A stretch of DNA of 64,000 nucleotides from Gymnorhina tibicen (GCA_013399875.1 VXAZ01001737.1:633-64632), one strand, 5' to 3'. Shown: positions 10,801 to 24,245, counted from the stretch's first letter. Notes: generated from the sequence alone by a model not told the origin. Program-made: numbers and translations.

Positions 10801-13800
10801 TGTCTTTGCCAACCATTCTCTCAGCTGTGCCTGCACTCCTCAGTGATCCTGAGGAGCATGTCTGGAGTAACGGTCCTCGGGATTAAATGCTCCAGTACTG
10901 GCCACTGAGGGATTGCCAAGTAGGTGAGAGGCGGCTTCAAGGGAGCAGCTGGACAAGACAGTGGAGTGCTGGAGCGGGCACATCTGGTGAGATGCCTGAG
11001 TCTGATGTCCAGGGGGATCATCTGTCCTGGCTGTAGAGGAATGCAGAATCTCATGCCTGTTCTTCCTGCCATCCTCATGCAGAAGTGTGGGCAGCTGCAG
11101 CTTTTCTTCATGCTGAGGGAGGGTGGGGTGAGGTGACCTGTCCAATCCTGCCCAAATCTTTTTTGTTAATCTCCCTCTTGGCTGGCACACTTCCACCAAA
11201 CTCCTTGGATCACAGACCACTCCTCACCATCCTGCACTGCAGACCTGGGTGGGGGGATCGGGTGGAAGTCGGTTGAGCTTTTCCCACTCCTGGTCAGAGG
11301 CCCGGCTAAACAAAGGATAACCTCAGGAATCTTTCCCTTTTCCCCGAAGTCTCCAGGAAGGTACCACATGATTTTCTCAGAACAAGACTGGGGTTTTCTT
11401 AAACCATCTCTGCTTGTTCAATGTTCTGGTTGTGTTCCAAGCCCTGTGAAAGGATGGAGAACAGCTCTGGCCATGCTGTTTTTTGGATTGCGGCTGCTTG
11501 GCTTAGGTTTGTCCATCCTGAGCAGTGAAATGGGGCATTCCACCCCAGTGTGGGATGCAGAGCATGGTGTGTGCACCGGTGACACTAGGGTGGCTGATGG
11601 ACACAGACATGGGGACAAACGCAGAGGTGCGGGGAAACGGCTCACTGTTAGCAGAGCAAGAAGGGGAGGTTTGCACGACCTGCACTTGTTCCTTGCCCAT
11701 CAGGGTGGGATTGCTGCTGGTGCCTTCATCTCTAGGCATCATCTGAGGTGTCTCTCTGCTCTCCTCTCCCCAGTCTGTGACTGCAACGGGATGTCCAGGC
11801 AGTGCATCTTTGACTGGCAGCTCCTGAGGGAGACGGGAAATGGGTACCGCTGCCTTGGCTGCCTGGGCAACACAGAGGGTGCCCACTGTGAACGCTGCAA
11901 AGATGGCTTCTTCCGACGGTGGGGGGAGCAGTGCTGCCTGCCCTGCCTCTGCCACACCTGGGGTACGTGCACAGCTGCTGGGTGGGGTAAGGGGGCTTAA
12001 GGCACCTGCTGAGCACCTGGGCAGGTCAGGCTCTCGCTCTCTACATACCAGACCATGGGTTTCAAGACCCACTTGCCCTCTGAAATAATCACAAACTCAC
12101 AGAATGGTTTGGGTTGGAAGATGACCATCCCAACCTCTCCCTCCTGTCTTTCTGCAGGTTCCCTCAGCCCACAGTGTGACAGCGATGGCCGGTGCAGCTG
12201 CAAACCCGGAGTGATGGGGGATAAGTGTGACCAGTGCCAGCCGGGCTTCGAGTCCCTGTCCAAGGCCGGGTGCTGGAGGAGCGGGCAGTGAGTGCTGGCC
12301 ACCATCGGTGGCATGGGGCCAGCGGGAGGGTCAGCCTCCAGAGTTCTCCTAGGGCCTGTGCTGGCTGAAAACACCCCCTGCAAAGGGGGGGTTGGTTTCA
12401 TGGCAGCTCACGGACAACCTTAAGCCAACCATGCTAGGAGAGAGTGGGCCTGAGTGAGGCTGGACCTCTGTGCCAACCTGCAGGGCTTGATGTCCTGCAA
12501 CACTATCAAGATCTGAACTTAGCCACTCTCTGAGGTGATGGTTTTATTACCCAGATAATGCCCAATAGGTGACAGCCATGTAAAACAAAACCTGCCCACC
12601 GTGGGGCTGTCCTGTGTCGGTGCCACTCACAAGGAGATATGCATGCAAAAATCAGCCCTTTCCTTTGCATGAAGGCCTGTTTAAACATCTTTAGAAATAT
12701 TTCTGATCTGACTTCCTCAGCTGTGCCTTCTTCTTCCTCACCTCACCCTGCCATTGCTGCTTTGGGGTTGCTGGCAGGTAAAGGGTGTTGGCAAGAGAGG
12801 GCTGCCTGCTCCCCGGGTGCTGCTGCATGGTGGAGCTCAGCCAAGGTCTATTAAACTCAGCCAGGGTTTATTAAGCTCAGCAGAGCTTCAGTTTGCTCTT
12901 GTAGGCAGGTCTGATGCTCTGGGATGCCCTGGAGCAGTAGCAATGGGCACTGGCTCAACCTGGCACCCACAGTGCTGCAGATTCCATAAAGAGGTGGCTC
13001 TGTTGCTTATTTCCCCACTTCTTGCGTGGGAATGGTAGGTGGGAGGGTTCTCCACTGTCTTGTGTAGCAGCAGGAAGCATTGAGCTCCCAGGCCAACCTG
13101 GAAATTCAGATAGAGGTTCCTGCTGTACCTTTGCAGGAGCCTGCAGTGTGAGTGTGACCCGGCAGGCAGCACAGGAGACTGTCACTCCGGCCGCTGTGTA
13201 TGCAAGGAGAGCACCACTGGAGAGCGGTGCCAGAGGTGAGTGTCAGGAGGATGTGCTGGACACTGCCTGGCACAAGCCTCCTTCACTCTGCAGTTGCCTC
13301 CCTGGCAGTTCACCAAGTCTTAGAATGGTTTGGGTTGGAAAGGATGTTGGAGCTCACCTCATTCCACCCCCTGCCATGGCCAGGGACACCTTCCATTACC
13401 CCGGGTTGCTCCAAGCCCCATCCAGCCTGGCCATGGACACTTCCAGGGATGGGGCAGCCACAGCTTCTCTGGGCAACCTGGGCCAGTCCCTCACCACCCT
13501 CACAGGACAGTTTCTTCCCAGTACCCAATCTAGACCTGCCCTCTGTCAGGTTGACGCCATTGCACACACCCATCTCGCCATCACAGCCTGGTGATGACCT
13601 TGAATCCTGCCAATGGCTCTATTGCATCAGAGGGATGGTTGTGTGGGCCAGTAAAAGGAGAAAATTACTTGAACGTTGTCACCTTCTTGCATTTTCCCAG
13701 GTGCAAGCGACACTTCTATAACCTGGATGCCAGAAACCCTGCAGGATGCTCCCCCTGCTTCTGCTATGGGCACTCGGTCACGTGTACCAGTGCAGACAAC

Positions 13801-16800
13801 CACAGTGTCCACAACATCACCTCTACCTTCCAGCAAGGTGAAGCCCAAGCAGGACACCCCTATGGCTCCTGGGCATGTTTGCCATCCCTTCTCTTCAATG
13901 GGCTGGAGGAACCACTTGGTTCCCAGCCCTGCTGGAAGTCAGCCTTGGGCTACGCTTGCTCCTTGGGTGCTCATCCAACCTGCTCGTGGCTGCAGCAAAC
14001 CCTGCTTTGATGGTGGCTTGGTCATAGGCAGAAATACGGTCCAGGGGTTGCGGGGAGCATAGGGTTCCTTCATTATGTCCTTCCTGCCACTTGGAAGGAG
14101 GCCTTTGTGCCCAGCCTGGCTGATTTACAGATGTGTGGGCACAGGGATACCTGTGCTGCCCCCTCAGAGGTCAGGGGTAGGAAGCTGGAGAGTTTTGATA
14201 AGACACAGCTCAAGAAAGTTGCAGGAATCCTAGAAACACCTTCCCTGTCCGGGCTGACCGCTCCTTGTTGGTGCTCCAGGTACTGAGGGCTGGCAAGGTG
14301 TCCATGAAAGCGGCTCCCCAGCCCAGCTCCAGTGGTCCCCACACCACCGGGATGCCTTCATAGCAGCAAGGAGATCGGAGCCTATATACTTCATGGCGCC
14401 TGGTAGGTGTGGGATCAGTGGTGGGCAGAGTGAACCCTTTGCTTCATCTGATCCCATGAACTGAGCCTTTAGGAGGAAGATTTTAAGCCTTTGATTTTCC
14501 CTTTGCAGCAAAATTCCTTGGGAACCAGCAGCTGAGCTATGGCCAGATGCTCTCCTTCGATTACCGCCTGGACCGGGGGGGACGCCAGCCATCTCCACAC
14601 GATGTGGTCCTGGAAGGACATGGCCTGAGAGTCACTGCTGCCTTCTTGCCCCAGGGAAAGGTCCTGCCTTGTGGCATCAGCCAGACGTACACGTTCAGGT
14701 AAAGTGGGAAGCTGGGGTGTTTGGAGCAGGGGGAGCAAGAATGGTTGCAGCTTCAAGGAGCTCCTGGGTTCAGCTGTGATCCCTTGGAGGTGGCAAATGG
14801 CTGCCTGGTTTGGGCTGGATGCATCTCAGGTGCTTCTGTCCTGGATAAGGAGGATACTTTGTGAGAGGGGCATCAGAAATAGTGGCTTGAGGCTGGGTTG
14901 GGTTCTCGGCTCGAGATCAGTTGTATGCATGGATGTTGTTGCTCAAAGCCTTGAGCTCCCAGGAGGAAGATGGGCGAGGGCTACTGTGTTTTTTAGAGGA
15001 GGCATCTCATTTTTTTGAAACCAGTTTCACTTCCCCCCTCTCCCACGGCAGGCTGGACGAGCACCCAAGCAGCAAGTGGAGCCCAAGACTGAATCACTTT
15101 GAATTTCGCAGGTTGCTGGGAAACCTGACAGCCCTCCAGATCCGAGCCACCTTTGGGGAGTACAGTAAGTGCAGAGAGAGCTTACAAGCACAAGGTTGGC
15201 TTCTCCTCGTTGTTGGAGACAAGAAGTCTCTGGATAGATACACTTTTGCTAAAATTTATTAAAAGATAAAAATAATAATAAGTGCTCCAAGGGGGCAAAA
15301 TTAAATAGCAAAGAGATTGAGCAGGATGGCAAATGATTTGGCTGCTCCATTTGCCCATGGACGTTGCAATAGAATGTACGGCCTGTGCAGGTCCTGGCTG
15401 TGGGGGTCGTGCAGGTGGAGCTGCTGTCCCCCGCGGGTGACTGGCTGTACTTCCCTCCAGGCACCGGCTACATCGACAACGTCACCCTGGTGTCGGCACA
15501 GCCCGGCCCCGGCGTCCCCGCCCCATGGGTGGAGCGCTGCCAGTGCCCGGCGGCGTACAGGGGGCAGTTCTGCGAGAGCTGTGCCCCTGGCTACCGCAGA
15601 GACGCCCCCGGCCAGGGGCCCTTCAGCATCTGCGTGCCCTGCAATTGCCAGGGGGGAGGAATTTGTGACCCTGACACCGGTAAGAGAAGCCACCACTACG
15701 CTGTGCTCGTAGGGCTGTATGGGAATGCAGGGAAGCTGCCTGTATCCCGAGAGCAGAGCTGTGGGGAGTCGAGACCACTGATTTCACAGAAATTTCTTCA
15801 CGGAAGGGGTCATTAGATATTGTAAGGGGCTGCCCAGGGAGGTGGTGGAGACATCATCCTTGGAGGTGTCCAGGGAAGGACTGTATGTGTCACTCAGTGC
15901 TCTGGGCTGGTTGACAAGGTGGGGATCTGCCACAGACTGGACTCAATGATCTTGGAGGGCTTTTCCAACCTTAATATTTCTGTGATTCTGCGACTCTGTC
16001 TGGGATTTTGAGATTTTGTCTGTGATCATGATTCTGTGACTTGGGTCTGAAATGTAGGGACCATCCGAGACAAAACTCCCCAGAGCCTAGAAGCACTGCA
16101 GTCAGATGCATTTGGATCAAATTGGATTTAGATGATGCATGTTAGAGAGAGAAAAAACATCTCCTGCTGCCCAGACAGCAATATTTCTTCACTTCTGACT
16201 TCTTATTTGAAAGTTAAGCGTGGCAATGCCTCAGGTTGGGCAGAGCTGGAGCAACCTGGTTTAGTTGAAGAAGTCCTTGCCTATTGCAGGGGAGTTGGAC
16301 TAGATCACCTTTAAAGGTCCCTTCCAACACTAACCACTTCATGATTTTATGTGCTGCATGTTATGGGCATGGTGGGGATCTGAAGAGATCTCGTGGAGGT
16401 TGCTGGACCACGGGTGCTTGTGTTGCTGTGGCTGGAGTGGTGGAGAATGTCCCACCAGGAATGTGACTAAACTTCCCTAAGCCATTTCCTTGCTCCTCCA
16501 GGTGAATGCTACTCGGGAGATGAAAATGTGGGCAATGGTGTCAGCTGCCCCTTCGGCTCCTACCGAGACCCCCGGCAGCCGCACAGCTGCAGGACTTGCC
16601 CCTGCGGGCTTGGCCAGGGCTGCTCTGTGGGGCCAGGCAGTGAGGAAGTTGTCTGTGACCAGTGCCCTCCCGGAGCTGCTGGTAATGCCCTTCTCCTTGC
16701 TTCTGCTCTGCCTTTTTCTACAGGGCTGCTTGGAGCTGGACAGATCCACACCATCCTCTCAGCCCAGCTTGCCTACATCACTGCTATTCTTGCCTATGGT

Positions 16801-19800
16801 GGGGTTTTTGAGCCCCAAAGGCTGGGTGAACACACCTTGTCCTGCTCCGGGAAAAGTTCTCATCGAAATGTAACATGGATGGAAAAAGAATGGGTGGGAG
16901 AGGGAGGTGAACAAAAAAATAAGGAAAAAACCAAATAGGAAACAACTTGTACAAGGTCATTTGTGGCACCCAGCTTTTGAGAGCGTATGTAGGGCATCGT
17001 GTGTAGGCCGTGGTGGTGATGACACAGCAACAGCAGTGGAGCAGCTGTTGTGCCAGCCCTGATGGGGTTGAATGCCCCCATTTCTGTGGGGCACAAGCAG
17101 CGAGTCAGCCTCCGCCCCCCGGGAACAAGCATTAACTTCTGCTCATCTCTCCTTTCCCAGGTGCCAATTGTGAGTACTGTGCTGATGGTTATTTTGGAGA
17201 TCCAGCAGCTTCCCAGCCCTGCCAGCTGTGCCAGTGCAATGGCAACATGGAGCCCAACGCCGTGGGCAACTGTGACCGCCGGACTGGCGAGTGCCTCAAG
17301 TGCATCTACAACACTGCTGGCTTCTACTGCGACCGCTGCAAGGATGGCTTCTTTGGGAACCCCCTGGCCCCCGACCCTGCTCACAAGTGCAGAGGTGAGA
17401 CCCAGTCACTGTCTGAGCTGGGGATGAGTAAGAAACTCCATGACCGACTATGGAGTGGTTTGATGGGACGGAGGATGCTGGAAAGTGGGAATGGTGAGCA
17501 GGAACCAAAGCACAAGGCTAAATGGTGGGAGGAAAGTAGGGAAGGATGTGCTGAGGCTTGAGGTGGGGCCAGGCCCCCCTGAACCTGTGTCGCTCTGACC
17601 TACAGCCTGTGCCTGCGACTCAGATGGTGCTGAGCCCCTGAAGTGCAGGAGTGATGGGAGCTGCATCTGCAAACCTGGCTTTGAGGGTCCCCGCTGTGAA
17701 GAGAGAGAGTGCCCAGCTTGCTATGGTCAGGTGAAAGTGCAGGTGAGCATCTGTGCCAGCCCCAGGGCCACTGAGCAGCCAGGAGTGCAGTGATTCACTC
17801 ACCCTCAGTGTCTCCTCCTGTGCTCCTCAAGCATCTTCTCCTGGTACATGTGAAATGTGAATTCAGACCTTGGTTTTGTACCTGATTCAACTGATCCTTT
17901 GTGCCCTATCCTAAAATGAGCCTTCATTTTAGTCTCTGTCCTTGGGCCTGACTGTGGCCCTGGTTCCCACCCTGGTCTTTTCCCCCATGGGTTTGGTGTC
18001 CCACTGGCTGATGGCCTGGTCTGTGGTTGCAGGTGGAGCTGTACCTGCAGCAGCTGGTGGAACTGGAGCTGCTCTTCTCGGAGGTGCGAGCTGGCGGTGG
18101 GACCGAGAGCCAGGAGCTTGAGGGGAGGATGCTGGTGGCCGAGGAGATGCTGCGGACCATCCTCAGGGAAGCTGTGAGCCTGCAAGGTACCACCCACCCA
18201 CTGCCCTTGGATGGGGCCATCTGGGCTGTCTCAGGGAGGGTTTTGCTGCCTGGGCCTTTTTGCTCAGCAATGAGTTTCTCTTCAGCCTTTCTCTTTCCTT
18301 CTCACCAGCCTCCGACAGGTCTCTGGAAGGCCGTGTGGCCAGGATGAAGGGGCAAGGGTCCAGCTCCCAGAGTCATTTGGACGAGATCAAGGCAACAGTG
18401 CAGAGACTGAGGTCTCTGGGGAGCCAGTATGAGAGGCAGGTGCAGGATACCCGTCAGCTGCTGGAGAGAGCCAGGCTGGACCTGGATCGCAGAGGAGCCG
18501 CTCTCCATCGGGTGGTAAGAACATCCTCATGTGACATGTTCCTAGTCCAGCTCAGGGATGGAAAAAAGATCAACAGAGAAAGAAAGGATTTAAAGAATTA
18601 CAGATATTGTTTTGTGAATGTAGGTGTTCTGGTGGTCCTTTCTTTGGGGTCAGAACCTTGAGAGGAGCTGGCAGAGGTCTTCGGGGGTGGTGGAGGTTTA
18701 ACATGCTGTAGTTGCCTCTTTCACTGCCAAATTGGATTGAGAGCAGGGAAGAGCATGCACACCTCTCTTCCTTCCTCCGTCCTCAGACCATTCCTGTTTC
18801 AAGCTTTCCCGGGAGCTCGAATCAGTTCTTGCTGCTGGCCCAGGAGGCTCTGAGACTGGCCAACAGGTGAGTTGTTCCCACTGTTAGCCGAGAGAGAGGC
18901 GAGGGGGACTGAGATCCTGCTAGGTGCCCAGAAGGTGCCTTTTGGAGGGTCCTTGCCTAGGTTCTGGCTGACATCTGCCACAGCCTCTGTGCCAGCCCTG
19001 GAGCAGGGGAAGATGCAGCTGCTGGGCTGTCTTTGCTGCCCTACAGAGTTGTCCTCAGCTGTCTTTAAAGGCTGGAATTGGATGTGATTTAGAAGCATCT
19101 TTGGGATCAGAGTTTGGCCCTTGGATGTCCAGTCGGAATAGGGAGTTTCTGCCCTCCCCAATGCTCTTCTATCCTTGGGAGATGCAGGAGGAATAAGCAA
19201 AATATGGGTCCCCTTCGCAGACATGCTGTGTTTCCCAAGGCGGTGCGATCCAGCATCAGTGAATGCAACAGTAAAGGAAGTTGGTGGAGAAAACATGGGT
19301 GGGAACCCTTTCTGACAAGCCCCCTTTGTGCTCTGCAGCCACACACAAACAGCCAATGCCATTGACCAAGCTGCAAAAGTGGCGCGGGAGGAGACGCGGC
19401 AGGCACTGGAGCTGCTGCATGTGGCCGCTGGTGGAGAGGCCACCTCGGGCTCCCTGCCAGGGCTGCTCGGGAGGTGAGTGCGGGCTGCCTTGGCCTGAGT
19501 GTCATGTGTAGGCATGGGAGGGAGGAGGGGGATGGCCGAGAATCTGGGCCCCCTTCCCTGCCTCCCCATCTGAGCTGCAGAAATGTGCAGTTGGAGGCAG
19601 GGAATTCGCTGGCACATCTGAGGGGTGGAGATGGACAGTTGGCAGCTCTGTGGAGCATTTGCTTCCCACCTCACAGCCCTCAATGCTCCTGGGGTCCTGC
19701 CTGTAGCTGGGGGAAGGGGTTTAACACTGCATGTGTGAACAGGCTTCTGGGGATGATTTCCATGTGTGGTTGAAAATCTGGGCTGGGTTTAGCCTGAGGG

Positions 19801-22800
19801 TGAATTTAAGCTCATGGTGGCTCTTTTGGTAAGGCTTGGCCTCTCTGGAGCCCGCCATGGTGGCACTGGGACTTTGCACGCCATGGGTGGGATGTGAGCA
19901 ACAGCCTTGAGGGAAGTTAAGAAGTTGAACAGGGATGTGCAGGAGAAAACATACAGTGGTAGGTCAGGGATTAGCAGAGCCATCATGGAGCCTGTGAGGG
20001 TTCAGCTATGTGAAACAACCTTTGGTTTTGGAGTGGGAGTAAGGAGCCAGCAGATACCCTGCTCATTGGAGGGACTGGGATGTAGGGAATGTTTGCAATT
20101 GGCTTTTTCTGTGTGATAAATCTGCGTGGGGCCTTGGAGAATGTGAACGGGTCAATGTAGATGGTAGTATTAATGCTGGGGTGGGAGGCTGGCAGCTTGG
20201 CTGGTACCAGGCTCTCCAACCTCACATCTGTACAGATACGAGGAGCTCAAGTCACTGGCTGGAGGCCTAAAGGCTGATGCTGATGGAATGGCCTCCGAGG
20301 CAGACACAGCTTATCAGGGCAGCCTGGTGCTCCTCAGCTCCCTATCCCGACTGATAGAGATGGACACCAGGTCCTTTAAGGTGAGGGCTTTGTGCCTGTC
20401 AGACCAGGAGATCCCCTTTTGCTCTTCCTGATGCCCTCCCTGCTATCCTACCACCAGCTCAGCCCTTCCCAGGGCTCCATCCCTGCTGGAGAGCCACTAG
20501 ATAGGCATCTTCCTACCCTTTTTCTCCTTTTGCCCATGGTTCCTGGTGGGCACTGGGGAGATGCTGGGGACCCCACTGTGTCTTTGTTTCAGGAGGAAGC
20601 CTCGAGGCTGAAGCAGGATGCAGGTGCCCTGCTGGTCCTGGCAGATGCCTCCCTGGCCCAGTACCGGGGGCTGCAGAGCCGCATGGGGCACTGGGAGGAG
20701 GAAGCCAAGCAGCTGCTACGAGGGCAAGAGGGCGAGAGAGTGGTAAGAGGTTGGCTGATGAGGGGTCATCCCCAGCAGGAGCTGCAGCCTTGGGGGATGC
20801 TTGTGGCTCTACCACTGTCCTTGCCTGGCTGTCAAAGGCAGTTCTGCCTGTCTGGTGCAGGATTGGACCCTTCCTTGGGGCTGGTCTTCAGACCTCAGTG
20901 TGTTCAGGGAGCTGCTGGTGCAGAGTGTCGCCTGCACTTCTCCATGTAAGGCAGGTTGAAGACTTGCTCCTGCAAAGATTAGAGCTAACGTGACTGGGGA
21001 TGGCTGGAGCTGGTTGAGGAGCACCGGCACAAGCTTCTGATGGCAGGTCAGGCTGTGGTAGTCTTGATTAAGGGGCAAGAGCAAGCATTTGGGAACAGAC
21101 TGATGGGTCTCTTCTATCCCAGCTCCTCCCAGACTGCTCTGGGACTGTGTGATGCTCCCATACTGTGTGTTTCACCTGCCCTTTGTGTCCCTTGATATGT
21201 TGCAGAAGCTGACGCAACTGCTGACCCGAGCCACCCTCGCCAGGAGCACAGCCCTGCAAGCTGTGAGCGCTGGCAATGCCACCTTCTACGAGGTGGAACA
21301 GATCCTCAAGAGCCTCAAGGGTAACATCCTAGAAATCCTTCCTTTTCCTTTCCATGTGGGATCTCACAGAGGTAGTATGGCTTCATTTCTACATGCATTT
21401 CTTCCAGAGTTCAACCTGCAAGCAGGTGACAAGAGGAGGGAAGCCAAAGATGCCATGAGGAGGCTGCAGGTTATCAGCAGCATGGTCACCAGTGCCAGGG
21501 AGAAGACGGACCGAGCCAAAGGGATCCTGGGCAGTGCCACTTCTGAATCCAAGGCAGCCAGCACAGTGGTGGGGGCAGTGAAGGAAATCACCACGGGGAT
21601 TCAAGAGGTGAGGACAGGCTCTGGTGCTATTGCTGTCAGAAAAGGATTTGGAAGGGGAAAAACATGTAACAAGAGGAGATGCTTGGCAACTTCATGGTGG
21701 ACCTGATGGGTTGATTTTAGAGCTGAAGTTTCTCTACAGTGGGTCCTGCAGATACCAGTTTGGCTGTAGATGATCTCTGCACATTTCTTCCATGAGGATC
21801 TCTGTGGCATCTCACTGTAGCCGCCTTCCAGTGACCAAGGGGATTTTTCCACTCCTGCAGCCAGAGTCACTGGCAGGCTTGTGAGGTCCCAAAATTGGTA
21901 TTTGTGGGTTCACCTCCCAGATGTGTGTTGTAATTCCCCAGGGATTTGCTGATGTGTGAGGGAGGGATTGAGCCATGGGCACAGAAACAACTCTCTGGAG
22001 CAACTGGTGGGAGAACATGAGGACAGCTTGTGATATTTTTGGGTCCCTTGTAGAAGGAACCAGTTTCTACCAGCTCCTTATTCCAGAATGATTTCAGCTG
22101 TGCTCTGCCCCTCTGAAAGTGCCTTTTCCTTCCCTAGGAGATTACCCAGCTGAAGGTGGAAGCCAACAAGACGGCTGACGGCGTCCTCGCCCTGGAGAAG
22201 GCAGTGGCTAACCTGCGACACGAGGCCAAAGAAGTGGATGACGAATTTGAGAGGAAACTCTCAGAGGCTGAGGTGGATGCTGCTGCCATAGAGAAGGTGG
22301 GTTCCCATCTCCCTTGCCTTGTCCCCTACACTGTTGACTTGTGGGCTTGATTTCACCTTACAGCTGCTGCCTTTCCTCCTTCAGACAGCTCAGGAAGCTC
22401 AGAGGGTCCATGACAAGGCTGGCCAGGCAGGGGCAGCTGTGCAGCAGATGCTGAGTGCCCTGGAAGAGCTGCTGCGTCTGATGAGTAGGTTTTGCGATGC
22501 CACTGTGGGATGTGGATGGAGACAGGTCCCCACTGGGGTCAAGGCAGGGCTTCTGGGAATTTAGTGGGAAGCTAAATTACATGATGCCTGTGAACAGGCT
22601 GGGCAGCAGGGTGAAGGTGAGTATCCAGAAAGATCTAATCCTCAGCCTCCATCCATGCTTTCCTATTCCTTGTTTTCCTTTTGTTCAAAAGACCAGCCTG
22701 GCGCTGTGGATGAGCATGGCCTGAGGCAGCTTGAGGCAAACTTCAGCAAAGCCAAAAGCAGAAGCAAGCAGCTGAAGGCAGAGATGTCAGAGCTGGAGCA

Positions 22801-22942
22801 GACAGCTGCGGTGCAGAAGGCCCGGGTGCGCACTCTGGAGAGCAGCATTGATGACATCCTGGCTGATATTAAGAACCTGGAGGATATCCAGAAGAGTCTT
22901 CCTCCAGGCTGCTACAATACAAAAGCTATTGAATTACCATGA
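7828..22942 (+). CDS. LAMC2: Laminin subunit gamma-2, 23 coding exons, complete
   Basis: This is the gamma-2 chain of laminin-332, a secreted protein that anchors epithelia through hemidesmosomes. Exons: 7828-7909, 11774-11962, 12158-12287, 13137-13235, 13701-13837, 14280-14402, 14509-14698, 15052-15164, 15461-15679, 16502-16681, 17161-17394, 17606-17742, 18033-18186, 18309-18514, 18787-18866, 19339-19473, 20236-20380, 20593-20742, 21206-21320, 21408-21607, 22138-22296, 22385-22484, 22692-22942. All junctions are GT-AG and phases agree, giving 1175 residues (human 1193). Order: signal peptide (1-22), Cys-rich laminin EGF-like repeats (28-200), laminin IV-A domain (213-375), more EGF-like repeats (385-605), then coiled coil (612-1160). 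There is no N-terminal LN domain, as expected for gamma-2. The tail PPGCYNT carries the Cys that pairs with the beta chain, and Glu is third from the C-terminus, as needed for integrin binding. An in-frame ATG at 7339 was rejected because 7828 alone precedes a signal peptide. The exon 23 acceptor has a weak pyrimidine tract. Confidence 0.97.
7910..11773 (+). other. LAMC2: LAMC2 intron 1 (largest intron of the gene)
   Basis: This 3.9-kb intron contains no recognised gene. A 196-codon open frame on the minus strand (9867-9277) is the longest unexplained frame. A faint CR1-like trace lies near 9915-9975. The rest is unremarkable. Confidence 0.8.
12095..12136 (-). mobile_element. CR1 3' tip next to the LAMC2 exon 3 acceptor
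   Basis: The plus strand reads CACAGAATGGTTTGGGTTGG followed by AAGATGACCATCCCAACC, the reverse complement of the typical avian CR1 3' end. It ends about 21 bases before exon 3, so its edge abuts the polypyrimidine tract. Confidence 0.75.
13310..13565 (-). mobile_element. CR1 3' fragment in LAMC2 intron 4
   Basis: The plus strand carries the antisense CR1 tail: AATGGTTTGGGTTGGAAAGG, then CCATGGCCAGGGACACCTTC, GGTTGCTCCAAGCCCCATCC and CTTCCAGGGATGGGGCAGCC. About 250 bp of the 3' region remains. Open frames across it are repeat-derived. Confidence 0.9.
15785..16005 (+). mobile_element. CR1 fragment in LAMC2 intron 9
   Basis: Sense-strand CR1 features are visible in order: AAATTTCTTCACGGAAGG, GCTGCCCAGGGAGGTGGTGG, CTTGGAGGTGTCCAGGGAAG and GACTCAATGATCTTGGAGGG, ending in TTCTGTGATTCTGCGACTCT. 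It belongs to the subfamily also seen at 50.99-51.35 kb. Confidence 0.8.
16225..16345 (+). mobile_element. CR1 3' end in LAMC2 intron 9
   Basis: The motifs GGAGCAACCTGGTTTAGTTG, then GTTGGACTAGATCACCTTTA and AAGGTCCCTTCCAACACTAA form the canonical CR1 3' terminus in sense orientation. Confidence 0.85.
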
Positions 22943-24245
22943 GTGAGCTCTGGAAAGGCTGCAGCACCTGCCAGGCTGAAGGCAGAAAGGCCTCCCCAAA
23001 TCTGGCAGAACTGGCTGCATTTGGTTGTGTTAAACAGATCCTTACCCTCAAGATCAGTGTGGCAGATCAAGTTCACAGTCCTGCTGGCCCTGGAGAGTCC
23101 CTAATTTTTCAAGGTGCTCTGTCCCTGGCTCATGGGAGGAAGGAGACTCCTGGTTTGTGAAGGTGCTACTGTCTGAAGAACAGCCCATTCCTACAATATT
23201 TCTCTGAGGTGCAGGGTTAGGTGTCAGCCTTGTGAGTTTGCACAGTTCGGAGCCTGAAGTTCATGACCGAGAGGTTCTCCATCACCTGTGGATACCCTGT
23301 CCTGGTCCAGCACACACAGAAGGACTAGAGTCTCTGTCAATTCTTTTGACACTGCCACCACCAGCTCCTCTTCCTGTTCTCCATGGGGTTTTCCTCACCT
23401 TTGGGAGCTCAGGAGGCAGGGAGTAAGCAGCATGAGAGACTGCTGGGGGGGATGAGTTCTGACTTGTGGCACTGGTGATGCTTCATGTGGTATCTCCTCC
23501 CAGGCTGGCAGTCCTCACCTTGCTGGGAGTGGTGCTGGCATGCTGTGGCTCTTGTACCTGAGAACCCTGTCCCATCCTGCTGTAACCTGATTTCATTAGT
23601 TTAAAAGTACTGAAGCTGTCTTGAATGTCTCCACCTCTGGTTTGATGCTGCCTGTCCTCCCTCCCTCCTTCTCTCCCTCCCTCCCTCATGGTGCTGGATG
23701 TTTCTCAGAGGCCACCATCGCTGTTAAGGTAGTTCTCCACAGGGGTGTCCTGCTGTTCATCTCAGCAGAGCTTGGAGGAGCCAAAGACCACAGTGCTCCC
23801 TTCACCCTTCACTGCAGCTTTCATGTGGGTCCAGCTGCATTCTGACATTGCTCCCACCTTCCTTCAGATGCCATGCAGGGGAAAAAAGTTTCAGGGGAAA
23901 TAAGTGCTGCCAGACGCTGGAAGCTGAAGCTCTGCTGAAGCCCCTGCCCTGCGTGGTGGTGAAAGAGCAGGTCCTGGATGGAGAAGGACTCTGGGGACTT
24001 GCTCACCTCTCCTTATCTCTCAAGTCTCTGATAAAGCAGCATCTGTGCTTTTGCTTCATGATATACTGAGTATTATGTCTGCTTTACACTTTTTTTTAAG
24101 TGAGATGTATTTTAGCCCCTGGCATGTGTCCCTTCTCCTATGTGTCCCAGCATAGGGACAACTATTATGGACCTGACTATTTTTCCATGAGTTGGGTTTT
24201 TTGAAAGGTAGGAGGTCAATAAATGATGAATACTCTTGGGGAGAT
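22943..24245 (+). other. LAMC2: LAMC2 3' untranslated region
   Basis: The region follows the TGA at 22940-22942. The first clear AATAAA on the plus strand is at 24218-24223, giving a 3' UTR of about 1.3 kb. A pyrimidine-rich CCCT/CCTT tract lies at 23656-23689. No open frame in it looks coding. Confidence 0.65.
24218..24223 (+). terminator. LAMC2: LAMC2 poly(A) signal
   Basis: A canonical AATAAA 1.28 kb after the LAMC2 stop codon. It faces a minus-strand AATAAA (complement of 24258-24263) proposed for NMNAT2. Confidence 0.6.

Noticed and set aside
13022..13721. Overlapping open frames in LAMC2 intron 4
   Set aside because: They are made mostly of the antisense CR1 fragment at 13310-13565.
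18799..19683. 294-codon open frame on the minus strand
   Set aside because: It lies antisense to LAMC2 exons 15-16 and their introns. The plus-strand exons have clear homology and splice sites, so this frame is a shadow.
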